In this document: in pieces, positions 1 to 8,615 of the stretch
How the letters are laid out: each line of letters opens with the position of its first letter
Numbering within the stretch: position 1 is the stretch's first letter
NCBI GenBank assembly: GCA_964544305.1
Contig: CAZJAZ010000003.1
Location: forward strand, 69,780-133,779
Origin: JAFDWI01 sp964544305
GTDB lineage: Bacteria; Actinomycetota; Acidimicrobiia; Acidimicrobiales; Iamiaceae
Length of the DNA: 64,000 bases
Direction: 5' to 3'
Made by a program: the position numbers and the translations under genes
Notes under the pieces: model-generated
The model's database searches: none
Seen by the model: the letters and a program-made list of their open reading frames with translations, nothing else
What the model was told of the DNA's origin: nothing

Positions 1-152
1 GAATTCTCTTGGTGTGCGTCCCGACTGAGCACGTAGACCTCGGTTCCAGCTTCATCACGGGTGCTTTCGACAAGGCCTTCGAGAATCTGCGCGACATCGT
101 CGGCCAGATCAGGGATCGCAACAAGATGGGCGACCATTGCAGTTTTCGTCAT
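1..152 (-). CDS. Antibiotic-biosynthesis-monooxygenase (ABM) domain protein, N-terminal part
   Basis: Only the first 50 codons are present; the gene runs off the left edge. The visible protein begins MTKTAMVAHLVAIPDLADDV and continues through a helix and the segment TRDEAGTEVYVLSRD. This matches the first strand, helix and second strand of the small ferredoxin-like ABM fold, seen in quinol monooxygenases and haem-degrading-type enzymes. These proteins usually act as homodimers on small aromatic or quinone substrates, or have unknown substrates. The ATG overlaps the stop of the upstream ygfZ-like gene by 4 bp (ATGA), so the two are probably translationally coupled. The call rests on the fold pattern only; the substrate cannot be predicted. 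Confidence 0.6.
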   Translation of the reverse strand, partial: MTKTAMVAHLVAIPDLADDVAQILEGLVESTRDEAGTEVYVLSRDAHQEN

Positions 153-1003
153 GAATGATGATCGTAACCCGTTTGGGGAAGTTCGCGTACTTGCGCGGAC
201 ACACTCGTCGCAATGAGTACCTCCGAGCCGACGCCGACTCGACGGCTCAGGCGGGCAAACGCAAGCGTCCCGTCGTCGGGGCCTTTCGCAACGGTGGACA
301 CACAACCAGCCTCGATGCCATCCCAAAATACTGACGCGCCTGGCTCGGCGCTTGCATTGCCATCCAAGACCAGCACCCGCAAAGGTCGAGGCGCATTGTT
401 CCCTCGAGCGTGCATGCGGTGCACAAGTTCTTGACCGGTGTAGCAACCTTTGTCGAAATCGACCGAAGCGCTCAGGATCCCAGGCCCGAATTCTGCTGGA
501 ATCATCGAATCATCGAGTGGGAAGTCACTACCTGCCTGTGGAATCCCCGCAGCAATGCGCTGCCAATCGCTCGCGTGGGCCATCATCGATTCGGATCGTT
601 CGCTGAGACAGAGCAAATCAAGCCCGCCATGTGCCGGCCAGGATCGTGGGGTCACAATCACACCGTCACCAACATCACCTTGGGGCTTGTCGCACGGGGC
701 ACACTGTCCCATGCTGAGGGTCAACTCCAAGTTCATCCGCAGCCGAAAGCGAGCCAGCCGGTCAAGGATCGGAGCCCCTGCGCCTGGCTCAGTGTCAATC
801 ACAAAATCGCTGTCTCCCATTCGGGTAATACGAAACCAGCCCACAACCTTGCCTGTCGGCTGCAAGAGGAAACTCCACGCGGCATCCCCATTGGCCAACG
901 CTTGGACGTTCTGGGTCAGCTGGCCTTGCAGGTAGCTCGTCGCGTCAACTCCGTGAACCCGCACGACATCACGCGCCTGCCATGCCCATTTGTGTGACGT
1001 CAT
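149..1003 (-). CDS. ygfZ: YgfZ/GcvT-like folate-binding protein
   Basis: The protein resembles the tetrahydrofolate-binding YgfZ family, which supports assembly or repair of iron-sulphur enzymes and is related to the GcvT aminomethyltransferase. The signature KGCYTGQE (family pattern K-G-C-x-x-G-Q-E, with the conserved Cys) is intact, and the N-terminal part has HGVDATSYLQGQLTQNV, typical of the family. The open frame extends to 1174, but that would put the first 57 codons across the start of the divergent gene at 1071. I therefore place the start at the ATG at 1003, just before the conserved MTSHKWAWQARDVVRVHG segment, giving 284 residues. The stop overlaps the next gene's start by 4 bp. Confidence 0.82.
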   Translation of the reverse strand: MTSHKWAWQARDVVRVHGVDATSYLQGQLTQNVQALANGDAAWSFLLQPTGKVVGWFRITRMGDSDFVIDTEPGAGAPILDRLARFRLRMNLELTLSMGQCAPCDKPQGDVGDGVIVTPRSWPAHGGLDLLCLSERSESMMAHASDWQRIAAGIPQAGSDFPLDDSMIPAEFGPGILSASVDFDKGCYTGQELVHRMHARGNNAPRPLRVLVLDGNASAEPGASVFWDGIEAGCVSTVAKGPDDGTLAFARLSRRVGVGSEVLIATSVSAQVRELPQTGYDHHS

Positions 1004-1070
1004 TCCAACAGTGTGCGCGGTGGGGCCTTGTGCAATCCAGTCGAGACGCACACGAGTAGATTGACAAAGC

Positions 1071-2213
1071 ATGGAAATCAACGGTTTTTGTGACGACGCT
1101 TTCACGTCGGTTCGCGATGCATTTGTGGGGAACTTCGATCGTGGCGATGAACTTGGCGCAGCGGTTGCCGTCACCCATCAGGGTCGACCTGTGGTTGACC
1201 TTTGGGCCGGAGCCGCCGCACCCGATGGACGCCCATGGGAGCACGACACGCTCGTGAACGTGTACTCGATCACAAAGACGATGACCTTTATTTGCGTACT
1301 GATGCTGATCGATCAAGGGCGCGTTGACCCGGATGCGCCGGTCGCAAATTATTGGCCTGAATTCGCAACCAATGGCAAAGCCGACATCACCGTGCGCCAA
1401 GTGATGAGCCACACCGCTGGGCTCAGTGGGTTTGACCCGGCAATTGGGGCCAGCGACTTATACAACTGGGACAACGTGTGTTCCGGGCTTGCAGCGCAAG
1501 CACCATGGTGGACCCCGGGCGAAGGATCCGGGTATCACCTCATCACGCAAGGTTTCTTGCTCGGGGAGATCGTGCGCCGAGTAACGGGTCAATCCCTTGG
1601 CACCTATTTTGCGAAAGAAGTTGCGGGCCCACTCGAGGCAGATTTTTTCATTGGACTTCCCGCAACCGAAGACGGCCGCGTAGCAGAACTTGTTCCCCCT
1701 GACTTTGCGGCGATCATCGCGGGCGCTTCAGGTGGCCGTGATTCCATTGCGGCACGCAGTGTGCTGAGTTGCGTCCTCGATGCATCCGAACCACGCACCC
1801 GCGAGTGGCGGGCCGCGGAGATCCCTGCGGCAGGCGGCATTGGGAACGCACGCTCAATCGCGCGTGTCCATGGGGCGTTAGCGTGCGGAGGCGTGCTCGA
1901 TGGAGTTACGCTCATGCGTCCCGAAACGGTCGAATTGGTCCTCGAGGAACAGTCCAACACCAAAGACAAAGTGCTTGGTGTACCGATGCGATTCGGCCTC
2001 GGCTTTGGTCTCATGAGTGACGACATTCCGCTCAGCCCAAATGAGCGAGCATTTTTTTGGGGAGGTTGGGGAGGATCAATCGCACTCGTTGACCTTGATA
2101 CGCAAACGTCAGTGGCGTACGTCATGAACAAAATGGGCACCGGTATGGCGGGCGACATGCGCGGCGGCCTTGTCGTCTTTGCGGCGACCGCCGCAGCCAA
2201 CGCGCTGCGTTAA
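1071..2213 (+). CDS. Serine hydrolase, beta-lactamase class C / family VIII esterase type
   Basis: A 380-residue protein of the beta-lactamase-related (penicillin-binding-protein fold) superfamily, which includes family VIII esterases and LACTB-like peptidases. The nucleophile motif S-x-x-K is visible as SITK at residues 66-69. The second-motif tyrosine is Y155 in GSGYHLITQ. The C-terminal WGGWGGS at 329-335 replaces the KTG box of true beta-lactamases, which favours an esterase or peptidase. No signal peptide is seen, so it is probably cytoplasmic. It is divergent from the ygfZ-like gene and converges on trpE with only 4 bp between stops. Its substrate is unknown. Confidence 0.85.
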   Translation: MEINGFCDDAFTSVRDAFVGNFDRGDELGAAVAVTHQGRPVVDLWAGAAAPDGRPWEHDTLVNVYSITKTMTFICVLMLIDQGRVDPDAPVANYWPEFATNGKADITVRQVMSHTAGLSGFDPAIGASDLYNWDNVCSGLAAQAPWWTPGEGSGYHLITQGFLLGEIVRRVTGQSLGTYFAKEVAGPLEADFFIGLPATEDGRVAELVPPDFAAIIAGASGGRDSIAARSVLSCVLDASEPRTREWRAAEIPAAGGIGNARSIARVHGALACGGVLDGVTLMRPETVELVLEEQSNTKDKVLGVPMRFGLGFGLMSDDIPLSPNERAFFWGGWGGSIALVDLDTQTSVAYVMNKMGTGMAGDMRGGLVVFAATAAANALR

Positions 2214-2217
2214 CGAC

Positions 2218-3720
2218 TTAGCGTCGTCGAGCAGTCATGCGCCGTGCCGCGGGCACCGCAGCAAGCAACGCTTTTGCTTTGTTGTGACATTCAAGGTCTT
2301 CATCTGCGGCAACACTGTCGGCGACGATCCCGGCTCCAGCTTGCACCCATGCTCGACCATCAGGTGCCACAATCATCGTGCGAATCGCAATGGCCACATC
2401 GGTCGTACCCGCAAAGTCGATGTATCCCACGACGCCTGCGTACGGACCACGCTTGGTAGGTTCCAACTCGTCAATAATTTCCATTGCACGCACTTTTGGA
2501 GCGCCAGACACCGTTCCTGCTGGCATTGTCGCTCGTAACACGTCAATCGCGCCCGCACTGTCACGCAATTTTCCCGTCACTTGTGACGTCATGTGCATGA
2601 CATGGCTGTAGCGCTCAAGAGTCATCAACTCTTCCACGTTGCATGTTCCATACTGAACGACTCGTCCGACGTCATTGCGGGCAAGGTCAACGAGCATGAC
2701 GTGCTCTGCGATCTCTTTTGGATGCTCACGTAGCTCAGCCGCAAGGCGCCGATCGTCGGCATCGGTTGCGCCACGAAAACGAGTACCAGCAATGGGTCGT
2801 GATGTGACGAGTCCTTCTCGAACCGTCACCAACGGCTCAGGTGATGATCCGACGAGCGTGAGTTCTTCGTCACGGACGAAGTACATGTAGGGCGACGGGT
2901 TTATTTGACGCAATACTCGGTATACGTCAAAAGGGTCAGCGTTGAGGTCGAGAGCGAAGCGCTGTGCGAGAACGACCTGGAAAATGTCGCCGGCAACGAT
3001 GTGTTCTTTGGCCGCCTCAACAGACGCCCGATAGGACGTTGATCCCGTTTCAGAAATGGCCTCCGCTGGTGGCTCCCCCGGTACTGGCGGGTCCATGAGC
3101 GGCTCGTCAATTGGGCGAGCGCCGTCGTTCGTCAATTTTTCCAAGCGTTGACAGGCATCGTCGTAGGCCGCATCAATAGCCGCGTCATCCGCATTCTCCG
3201 GCAACAGCGTGTTGACGATCAGTACAACACGCTGACGGAAGTGATCGAACGCCGCGATCTCGCCAATCACGTTCATGACCGCGTCGCAGAAGTCTCGATC
3301 ATCGTCGGGTGGGTTTGGGAGTACTTCGACTTCACGCACGACGTCGTAACCGAGATAACCCACCAAACCACCATGGAATGGGGGTAGCCCTTCGATCGTC
3401 GGCGGTGAAACGTTTGCAAGGACGGCCTCTAAAGCAACCAACATGCCTTGATCGACTGGAACCGTGAATCCGAACTCGCCGGTGATGGTCACCTCGTTGC
3501 CTCGGGCACGAAGCTGCACCAATGGATTGCGTCCAATGAACGACCAGCGTCCCCAACGTTCACCGTGTTCAACCGACTCAAACAAGAACCCCGGACCATC
3601 GTCACACAGGCGAGAAAAAGCTGCAACCGGGGTGATCAGATCAGCCAACAACTCGCGCCAGATCGGCACGATGCGATTCTCTCGTGCAAGATCCCGGAAC
3701 TCGTCGCGGCTTGGTTGCAT
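2218..3720 (-). CDS. trpE: Anthranilate synthase component I
   Basis: A 500-residue chorismate-binding enzyme that makes anthranilate from chorismate with ammonia supplied by a TrpG partner: the first committed step of tryptophan synthesis. The N-terminal FLFESVEHG segment corresponds to the tryptophan feedback-binding LLES region. NPSPYMYF, GSSPEPLV, SRPIAGT and PAGTVSGAPK are the conserved catalytic-domain blocks. It lies 6 bp downstream of hisI in a hisF-hisI-trpE run. No trpG or other trp gene is in the window. The isochorismate synthase paralogue at 19990 belongs to the menaquinone cluster and is clearly distinct. Confidence 0.96.
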   Translation of the reverse strand: MQPSRDEFRDLARENRIVPIWRELLADLITPVAAFSRLCDDGPGFLFESVEHGERWGRWSFIGRNPLVQLRARGNEVTITGEFGFTVPVDQGMLVALEAVLANVSPPTIEGLPPFHGGLVGYLGYDVVREVEVLPNPPDDDRDFCDAVMNVIGEIAAFDHFRQRVVLIVNTLLPENADDAAIDAAYDDACQRLEKLTNDGARPIDEPLMDPPVPGEPPAEAISETGSTSYRASVEAAKEHIVAGDIFQVVLAQRFALDLNADPFDVYRVLRQINPSPYMYFVRDEELTLVGSSPEPLVTVREGLVTSRPIAGTRFRGATDADDRRLAAELREHPKEIAEHVMLVDLARNDVGRVVQYGTCNVEELMTLERYSHVMHMTSQVTGKLRDSAGAIDVLRATMPAGTVSGAPKVRAMEIIDELEPTKRGPYAGVVGYIDFAGTTDVAIAIRTMIVAPDGRAWVQAGAGIVADSVAADEDLECHNKAKALLAAVPAARRMTARRR

Positions 3721-3726
3721 GACCGA

Positions 3727-4095
3727 CTAGTTGGCGCTTCCAAAGTCACGAAAGAAACACGAGTGGTTTCCTGTGTGACACGCACCTTGCCCTTCTTGTT
3801 CCACAACAAACAGCAGTGTGTCACCGTCACAGTCATAGGAGGCTCGTTTGATCCACTGACGTTCGCCCGACGTATCACCTTTGCGCCACTCTTCTTGACG
3901 TGACCGACTCCAAAACACGGTGCGACCCTCGGCAAATGATCGCTTGAGCGTTGTTTCGTTCATCCAGGCCATCATCAGTACTTCACCCGATCCCTCTTCT
4001 TGCACAATGGCGGGCACGAGACCGTCAGCGTTGTAGGCAATGCGGGCAAGTTCGTCGTTGGTGACGTCAAAGGTAAATGGAATGCGGTCGGACAC
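3727..4095 (-). CDS. hisI: Phosphoribosyl-AMP cyclohydrolase
   Basis: A 122-residue single-domain HisI that opens the purine ring of phosphoribosyl-AMP in the third step of histidine synthesis. The family blocks GEVLMMAWMN, FWSRSRQEEWRKGDTSG, the acidic D-x-D-G-D metal site (YDCDGDT) and GACHTGNHSCF with its zinc-binding cysteines are all present. No HisE (phosphoribosyl-ATP pyrophosphatase) domain is fused, as expected for actinobacteria where hisE is separate; hisE is not in the window. The gene lies 19 bp downstream of hisF and 6 bp upstream of trpE, so it is probably co-transcribed. Confidence 0.96.
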   Translation of the reverse strand: MSDRIPFTFDVTNDELARIAYNADGLVPAIVQEEGSGEVLMMAWMNETTLKRSFAEGRTVFWSRSRQEEWRKGDTSGERQWIKRASYDCDGDTLLFVVEQEGQGACHTGNHSCFFRDFGSAN

Positions 4096-4114
4096 GGTCG
4101 CAAAGGCTACGGGG

Positions 4115-4885
4115 TCAGGAGGCTACGGGGCGAACGAATATCCCACGCTGTTCCATGAGTGCTTTGGCCTCAGCAATTGTGTGGTCGCCAAAATGAAAGA
4201 TCGATGCGGCAAGCACAGCATCAGCATGACCTTGCTGGACACCGTCGGCGAGATCGTCAAGCGTGCCCACTCCTCCCGACGCAATCACAGGGACCGGCAC
4301 ATTGTCAGCGACGGTGCGAGTGAGCGCAAGATCAAATCCGTCTCGGGTTCCATCACGATCCATTGACGTCAACAAAATTTCACCGGCACCAAGTTCAACG
4401 GCCCGCAGTGCCCATTCTCGCACGTCGATTCCCGTCGGGGTCCGCCCCCCGTGCAAATACACCTCCCAACCGTTTGCATCACGATTTGCTTTGGCATCGA
4501 TCGCAACAACCACACACTGGCGGCCAAAAACGTCAGCGATCTCACGGATGACGTCGGGCCGTTGCACGGCGGCAGTGTTGACACTCACTTTGTCTGCGCC
4601 CGCACGCAACATGCGGGTCGCGTCATCAACGGTACGGATCCCGCCACCAACGGTGAACGGAATAAACACTTCTTCCGCGGTTCGTCGCACGACATCGACC
4701 ATGGTGTCACGATCATCTGATGATGCGGTGATATCAAGAAACACAAGTTCATCGGCGCCTTGTGCGTCATAGCGTGCGGCAAGCTCAACCGGATCGCCAG
4801 CATCCCGGAGATCAACAAAGTTCACGCCCTTGACCACCCGGCCCGCGTCAACGTCTAAACAAGGAATGATTCGGGCTACCTGCAC
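4115..4885 (-). CDS. hisF: Imidazole glycerol phosphate synthase cyclase subunit
   Basis: A 256-residue TIM barrel that, with HisH, converts PRFAR plus ammonia to imidazole glycerol phosphate and AICAR. The catalytic aspartates are visible as D11 in IIPCLDVDAGRVVKG and D130 in VVVAIDAKAN. The phosphate loops TVGGGIR and IASGGVGTLDD are intact. The start codon is GTG at 4885, with no convincing Shine-Dalgarno sequence ahead of it, so a leaderless mRNA is possible. It heads the hisF-hisI-trpE run and is divergent from the phosphatase gene at 4952. Confidence 0.96.
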   Translation of the reverse strand: MQVARIIPCLDVDAGRVVKGVNFVDLRDAGDPVELAARYDAQGADELVFLDITASSDDRDTMVDVVRRTAEEVFIPFTVGGGIRTVDDATRMLRAGADKVSVNTAAVQRPDVIREIADVFGRQCVVVAIDAKANRDANGWEVYLHGGRTPTGIDVREWALRAVELGAGEILLTSMDRDGTRDGFDLALTRTVADNVPVPVIASGGVGTLDDLADGVQQGHADAVLAASIFHFGDHTIAEAKALMEQRGIFVRPVAS

Positions 4886-4951
4886 GGGCTTTGACGCTAC
4901 TCTGCCCTCGTCGTTCGCCTCGGTTCACAAATGCTGCGAAAGAATTGATAC

Positions 4952-5581
4952 ATGACTCATCCACAGTTGCAAGGTCACGTCGTGCTGGTTCGCCACGGTG
5001 AAACAGCGTGGAGTCGAACTGGGCGTCACACCTCAATCACCGACTTAGCGCTCACTGAGCACGGCGTCAGCCAAGCTCGCTCGTTACGTGCAGTCATGCG
5101 CACCTGGACATTCGGTGAAATTCGCACTTCTCCCCTCCTGCGAGCGCGACAAACCGCCGAACTTGCCGGTCTCGTCAAACCAGCACCGATCATTGACGAC
5201 GACCTGCTCGAGTGGCGCTACGGCGACTACGAAGGCGTCACATCAGCCGAGATTCATGAGCATGATCCAAATTGGACGATCTTTTCAGCCCCAACCCCGG
5301 GTGGAGAGTCAATCAGCACCGTCGAAACACGCGTTGACCGCGTCCTCCAACGCTGTCGCGAGATCGTCAACGATGGATGCAATATCGCGCTGGTGGCACA
5401 CGGCCACGTTCTCCGTGTCGCCGGTGCTCGTTGGTTGGCGAGCGCGGGATCGTTCGGGGCTCACCTGGGACTTGATGCTGCATCGTTCTGCGTATTGGGT
5501 TACGAACACGACGTGCCGGTCCTCCGCACGTGGAATCAAACCGTGGCTACGCCAACACAGCAATCGCCTCAGACAACGTGA
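4952..5581 (+). CDS. Histidine phosphatase family protein (phosphoglycerate-mutase fold)
   Basis: A 209-residue member of the histidine phosphatase superfamily. The catalytic RHG is at residues 14-16 (LVRHGETAWS). The second arginine lies in RTSPLLRARQTA, the acid region is LLEWRYGDYEG, and the second catalytic histidine is H150 in VAHGHVLR. The segment WSRTGRHTSITDLALTEHG resembles the SHB17-like subgroup (sugar bisphosphatases and broad acid phosphatases). It sits alone on the plus strand between hisA and hisF, and its 3' end overlaps hisA by 35 bp. No other histidinol-phosphatase gene is in the window, so that activity is a possible but untested role. Confidence 0.85.
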   Translation: MTHPQLQGHVVLVRHGETAWSRTGRHTSITDLALTEHGVSQARSLRAVMRTWTFGEIRTSPLLRARQTAELAGLVKPAPIIDDDLLEWRYGDYEGVTSAEIHEHDPNWTIFSAPTPGGESISTVETRVDRVLQRCREIVNDGCNIALVAHGHVLRVAGARWLASAGSFGAHLGLDAASFCVLGYEHDVPVLRTWNQTVATPTQQSPQTT

Positions 5582-6308
5582 ATGCACCCTCATAGAGGGC
5601 CCGGCCAATAATCACCCCGTGCAACTTGCGCCATTGCGATTCCAAGTCGGAAAGTGCACGAAGGTCAGCGAGTGAACCAACCCCACCAGAGGCAATGACA
5701 TCCATTGAGGTCGAAGCCAGCACCCGAGCGAGGCCTTGAGTATCTGGACCTTCCATCGTGCCATCGCGCCCGATTTCGGTGACGATCAACGCGGCAACAC
5801 CACGGTCTTCAAACTCTTGGGCAACATCGACCATGTCTCGACCAGAATCTTGCTCCCAGCCCCTTGTGGCAACATCCCACATCACCGCTCCTGCATCATC
5901 GACTCGCCGTCGAGCGTCAAGCCCAACCGCCACCTGACCGGGATACGCGGCGGTGAGTTCACTCACCAAGCCGGGGTCTTCGATCGCGGCGGTTCCAACA
6001 ACCACCCTGGACACTCCAGTTGACAACAGCGCATCAGCCTTGGCCCGGTCACGTACTCCCCCACCACATTGCACTTGCGCATCGACGCCGGCCACGATCG
6101 ACGCAATCGTTGTCAAATCATGGGCAACACCGGTGCGGGCCGCGTCCAGGTCAACAACATGGATCCAGGTGGCACCGTCGTGGGCAAACGAACGTGCCTG
6201 TGCCACCGGATCGTCACCGTAGGTGGTCTGTTGGTCATAGTCCCCTTGATAGAGGCGAACACACTTTCCACCTCGAAGGTCAATGGCTGGAAAAACTTCC
6301 ACGGTCAA
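5547..6308 (-). CDS. hisA: Phosphoribosylformimino-AICAR-phosphate isomerase
   Basis: A 253-residue TIM barrel that isomerises ProFAR to PRFAR. The two catalytic aspartates are D10 (VFPAIDLRGG) and D131 (VAVGLDARRR). Phosphate-binding motifs QCGGGVRD and VIASGGVGSL are present. The protein reads as ordinary HisA (VTEIGRDGTMEGPD, HVVDLDAARTG) rather than the dual-specificity PriA of many actinobacteria (which has TDITKDGTL-like and DLDAAFGRGSN-like segments). The start overlaps the hisH stop by 4 bp. The 3' end overlaps the convergent phosphatase gene. Confidence 0.94.
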   Translation of the reverse strand: MTVEVFPAIDLRGGKCVRLYQGDYDQQTTYGDDPVAQARSFAHDGATWIHVVDLDAARTGVAHDLTTIASIVAGVDAQVQCGGGVRDRAKADALLSTGVSRVVVGTAAIEDPGLVSELTAAYPGQVAVGLDARRRVDDAGAVMWDVATRGWEQDSGRDMVDVAQEFEDRGVAALIVTEIGRDGTMEGPDTQGLARVLASTSMDVIASGGVGSLADLRALSDLESQWRKLHGVIIGRALYEGAFTLSEAIAVLA

Positions 6309-6946
6309 TTCGCTTTCTCACAAAGTCGGGCAAAGTTCGCCAGAATCGCCAAACCATTGGCGCCTGATTTTTCGGGGTGAAACTGTGTGGCAAACAAACG
6401 CTCCTGGCTTACCGCCGCGCAAAGTTCGGTGCCGTACTCGCAGGTCGCAACTGTTTCCGCCCCAATTGGCGCTGAAAAACCATGGACGAAATAGCACCAG
6501 GGTTCACGTTGCAACCCAAGGAAAAGTGGGTGTGCACGATCACGGATCTGGAGACGATTCCACTGCATTTGCGGCGACTTCACATGAGAAGGAATGGCCG
6601 CAACGTTGCCCGGAAGGACCCCAAGACCTGCTACACCGGGGTTTTCTTCAGAACCTTCAAAAAGCAGTTGCAAGCCGACACAGATGCCAAGGAACGGCAC
6701 CCCTTGACCGGACGCTGCTCGGCTTGAAGCTTCACGAACCACGTCAAAAAGCTCGGTCGCATGCAATGCATTGACGCATCCGGCAAAGGCGCCAACACCT
6801 GGCACGACAACGCCATCCGCTGCGGCAATGTCGTTCAGGGATGCGGTAAGGCGCGTCTCAACGTCAACGTGTTCAAACGCTTTGTGCGCACTTCGCAGAT
6901 TCCCCACGCCATAATCAACGACAGCAATACGAGGTGAACGGCTCAA
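6305..6946 (-). CDS. hisH: Imidazole glycerol phosphate synthase glutamine amidotransferase subunit
   Basis: A 213-residue class I glutamine amidotransferase that supplies ammonia to HisF. The catalytic triad is visible as C89 in FLGICVGLQLLFEGSEE and H190/E192 in ATQFHPEKSG. The N-terminus, VVDYGVGNLRSAHKAFEHV, is diagnostic of HisH. It overlaps hisB upstream and hisA downstream by 4 bp each, so it belongs to the hisDCBHA operon. Its partner HisF is encoded about 1.4 kb away, in the second his group, rather than next to it. Confidence 0.96.
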   Translation of the reverse strand: MSRSPRIAVVDYGVGNLRSAHKAFEHVDVETRLTASLNDIAAADGVVVPGVGAFAGCVNALHATELFDVVREASSRAASGQGVPFLGICVGLQLLFEGSEENPGVAGLGVLPGNVAAIPSHVKSPQMQWNRLQIRDRAHPLFLGLQREPWCYFVHGFSAPIGAETVATCEYGTELCAAVSQERLFATQFHPEKSGANGLAILANFARLCEKAN

Positions 6947-7536
6947 AGGACACCCTTCGTGGATGGGACTGTCGACCCCTCCACCCGCACCGCGTCACGC
7001 AACGATCGTGCCACACCTTTAAACGTGGCCTCCACAATGTGATGCGTGTTCGTCCCGGCCAACTTGCGAACGTGCAGAGTGATGCCCGCAGACGTGGCAA
7101 AGGAGGTCCAGAAGTGTTCGGCCATTTCCGGATTAAACGGCGGATCACCCAAGGGCAAGACCTCACCAAAAGGCACGTCGTAGGCGACAAAAGGGCGCCC
7201 CGATAAGTCCAATGCCACCGAGATGAGCGCTTCATCGAGCGGAAAGGATCCACTCGCAAAGCGTCGCACACCAGCTTTATTGCCGAGGGCTTCGGCAAAG
7301 ATCTCGCCGAGCAAGATGCCCGTGTCTTCAATTGTGTGGTGACCGTCAACTTCAAGGTCACCGATTGCCCGCACGGTGAGATCGAAACCACCGTGTCGAC
7401 CAAGTTGGTCAAGCATGTGGTCAAAAAACGGGAGTCCTGTCGACACCTCAATGACACCGGCGGTTCCATCGAGATTGATCGACGCGGCGATATCAGTCTC
7501 GGCGGTCTTGCGTGTTCGCTCAGCCTGTCTGGTCAT
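6943..7536 (-). CDS. hisB: Imidazoleglycerol-phosphate dehydratase
   Basis: A 197-residue monofunctional IGPD that dehydrates imidazole glycerol phosphate to imidazole acetol phosphate. Both metal-binding histidine clusters are visible: VDGHHTIEDTGILLG and GTNTHHIVEATFK, along with FFDHMLDQLGRHGGFDL. The enterobacterial N-terminal histidinol-phosphatase domain is absent, so the phosphatase step must be encoded elsewhere. Its ends overlap hisC and hisH by 4 bp each. Confidence 0.96.
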   Translation of the reverse strand: MTRQAERTRKTAETDIAASINLDGTAGVIEVSTGLPFFDHMLDQLGRHGGFDLTVRAIGDLEVDGHHTIEDTGILLGEIFAEALGNKAGVRRFASGSFPLDEALISVALDLSGRPFVAYDVPFGEVLPLGDPPFNPEMAEHFWTSFATSAGITLHVRKLAGTNTHHIVEATFKGVARSLRDAVRVEGSTVPSTKGVL

Positions 7537-8615
7537 TCGTCCAACGCCTCCTTTAAGGCATCCAAGAATCTCGTGTCTTCTTCTTCAGTGCCAACCGTGA
7601 CCCGCAGGCAACCTTGCAGTCCCGGCCACGAGGCACAGTTACGAACCAAGACGGAAGCATCCACAAGACGCTGCCACACCACGTCAGCGTCAACGCCGCG
7701 AGGTCGGAACAACACAAAGTTGGCGTCACTTGGCACCACATCGACGTCTAATGCTTGCAATCCGGTGACGAGGCGGCCTCGCTCTTCACGCAACGTGGCA
7801 ACCCGCTGTTCCATTTCGTGGTCGAATTGCAATGCAATTTGGCCCGCAAGTTGTTTGGCGGCGTCGAGGTGATAGGGCAGTACGACCTTGTTCAATTCAT
7901 TGACCAACCAGGTTGGTCCGATGAGATAACCCAAACGTGCACCGGCCATGGCCCACGTTTTTGAAAACGTTCTCGTCACAACAAGCGCGCGGTCTTCCGC
8001 CAGCAAGTCCATCGCGCTGCGATCAGCAAACTGACCGTACGCCTCGTCAACCACACTAAGATGATCATCGTTCAGGGCACTTTGTTCGATAACGTCTCGC
8101 CGTTCAACTCGGCCCGTCGGGTTGTTTGGCGAACACCAAAACACAATGTCCGGCCCATGTTGAGCAATGAGCGCTTCATATTCCGCAGGTACAACGAAGA
8201 AGTCGTCGTCACGTGAACCGGCAATGACGTCAGTTCCGGTAATGCGGGCCAGGTGTGTGTGCAGTGCGTACGTCGGTTCAAACACGGCCGCTTTGCGACC
8301 GGGTCCCCCATAGGTCAACAAGAGCGTTTGCAAAACCTCATTTGAACCATTGGCGACGAAAACCTGTTCTGGATTCACATCGTGGTGAGCTGCAATGGCT
8401 TCTCGGAGTTGTTTCGCCTGGCGATCCGGATAGCGATTCCATTTAAGAGAACCAAGTGCCTTCTCATACGCAGCCATGAACGCATCCGGGGGCGCATACG
8501 GGGACTCATTGGTATTAAGGCGTACCGCAACGTCGACCTGGGGCGAGTGATAGCCGGTCATCAGCGCGACCGATGAGCGCGGTTCGATCAAAGCCATATC
8601 ACCATTGTCCGTCAC
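7533..8615 (-). CDS. hisC: Histidinol-phosphate aminotransferase
   Basis: A 360-residue fold-type I PLP aminotransferase that makes histidinol phosphate from imidazole acetol phosphate and glutamate. The PLP lysine is in TRTFSKTWAMAGARLGY. The substrate and cofactor blocks VRLNTNESPYAP, VANGSNEVLQ and WCSPNNPTGRV are present. The ATG at 8615 overlaps the hisD stop by 4 bp; an internal ATG six codons later (MALIEPRSS) is a possible alternative start. It is the second gene of the hisDCBHA operon. Confidence 0.95.
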   Translation of the reverse strand: MTDNGDMALIEPRSSVALMTGYHSPQVDVAVRLNTNESPYAPPDAFMAAYEKALGSLKWNRYPDRQAKQLREAIAAHHDVNPEQVFVANGSNEVLQTLLLTYGGPGRKAAVFEPTYALHTHLARITGTDVIAGSRDDDFFVVPAEYEALIAQHGPDIVFWCSPNNPTGRVERRDVIEQSALNDDHLSVVDEAYGQFADRSAMDLLAEDRALVVTRTFSKTWAMAGARLGYLIGPTWLVNELNKVVLPYHLDAAKQLAGQIALQFDHEMEQRVATLREERGRLVTGLQALDVDVVPSDANFVLFRPRGVDADVVWQRLVDASVLVRNCASWPGLQGCLRVTVGTEEEDTRFLDALKEALDE

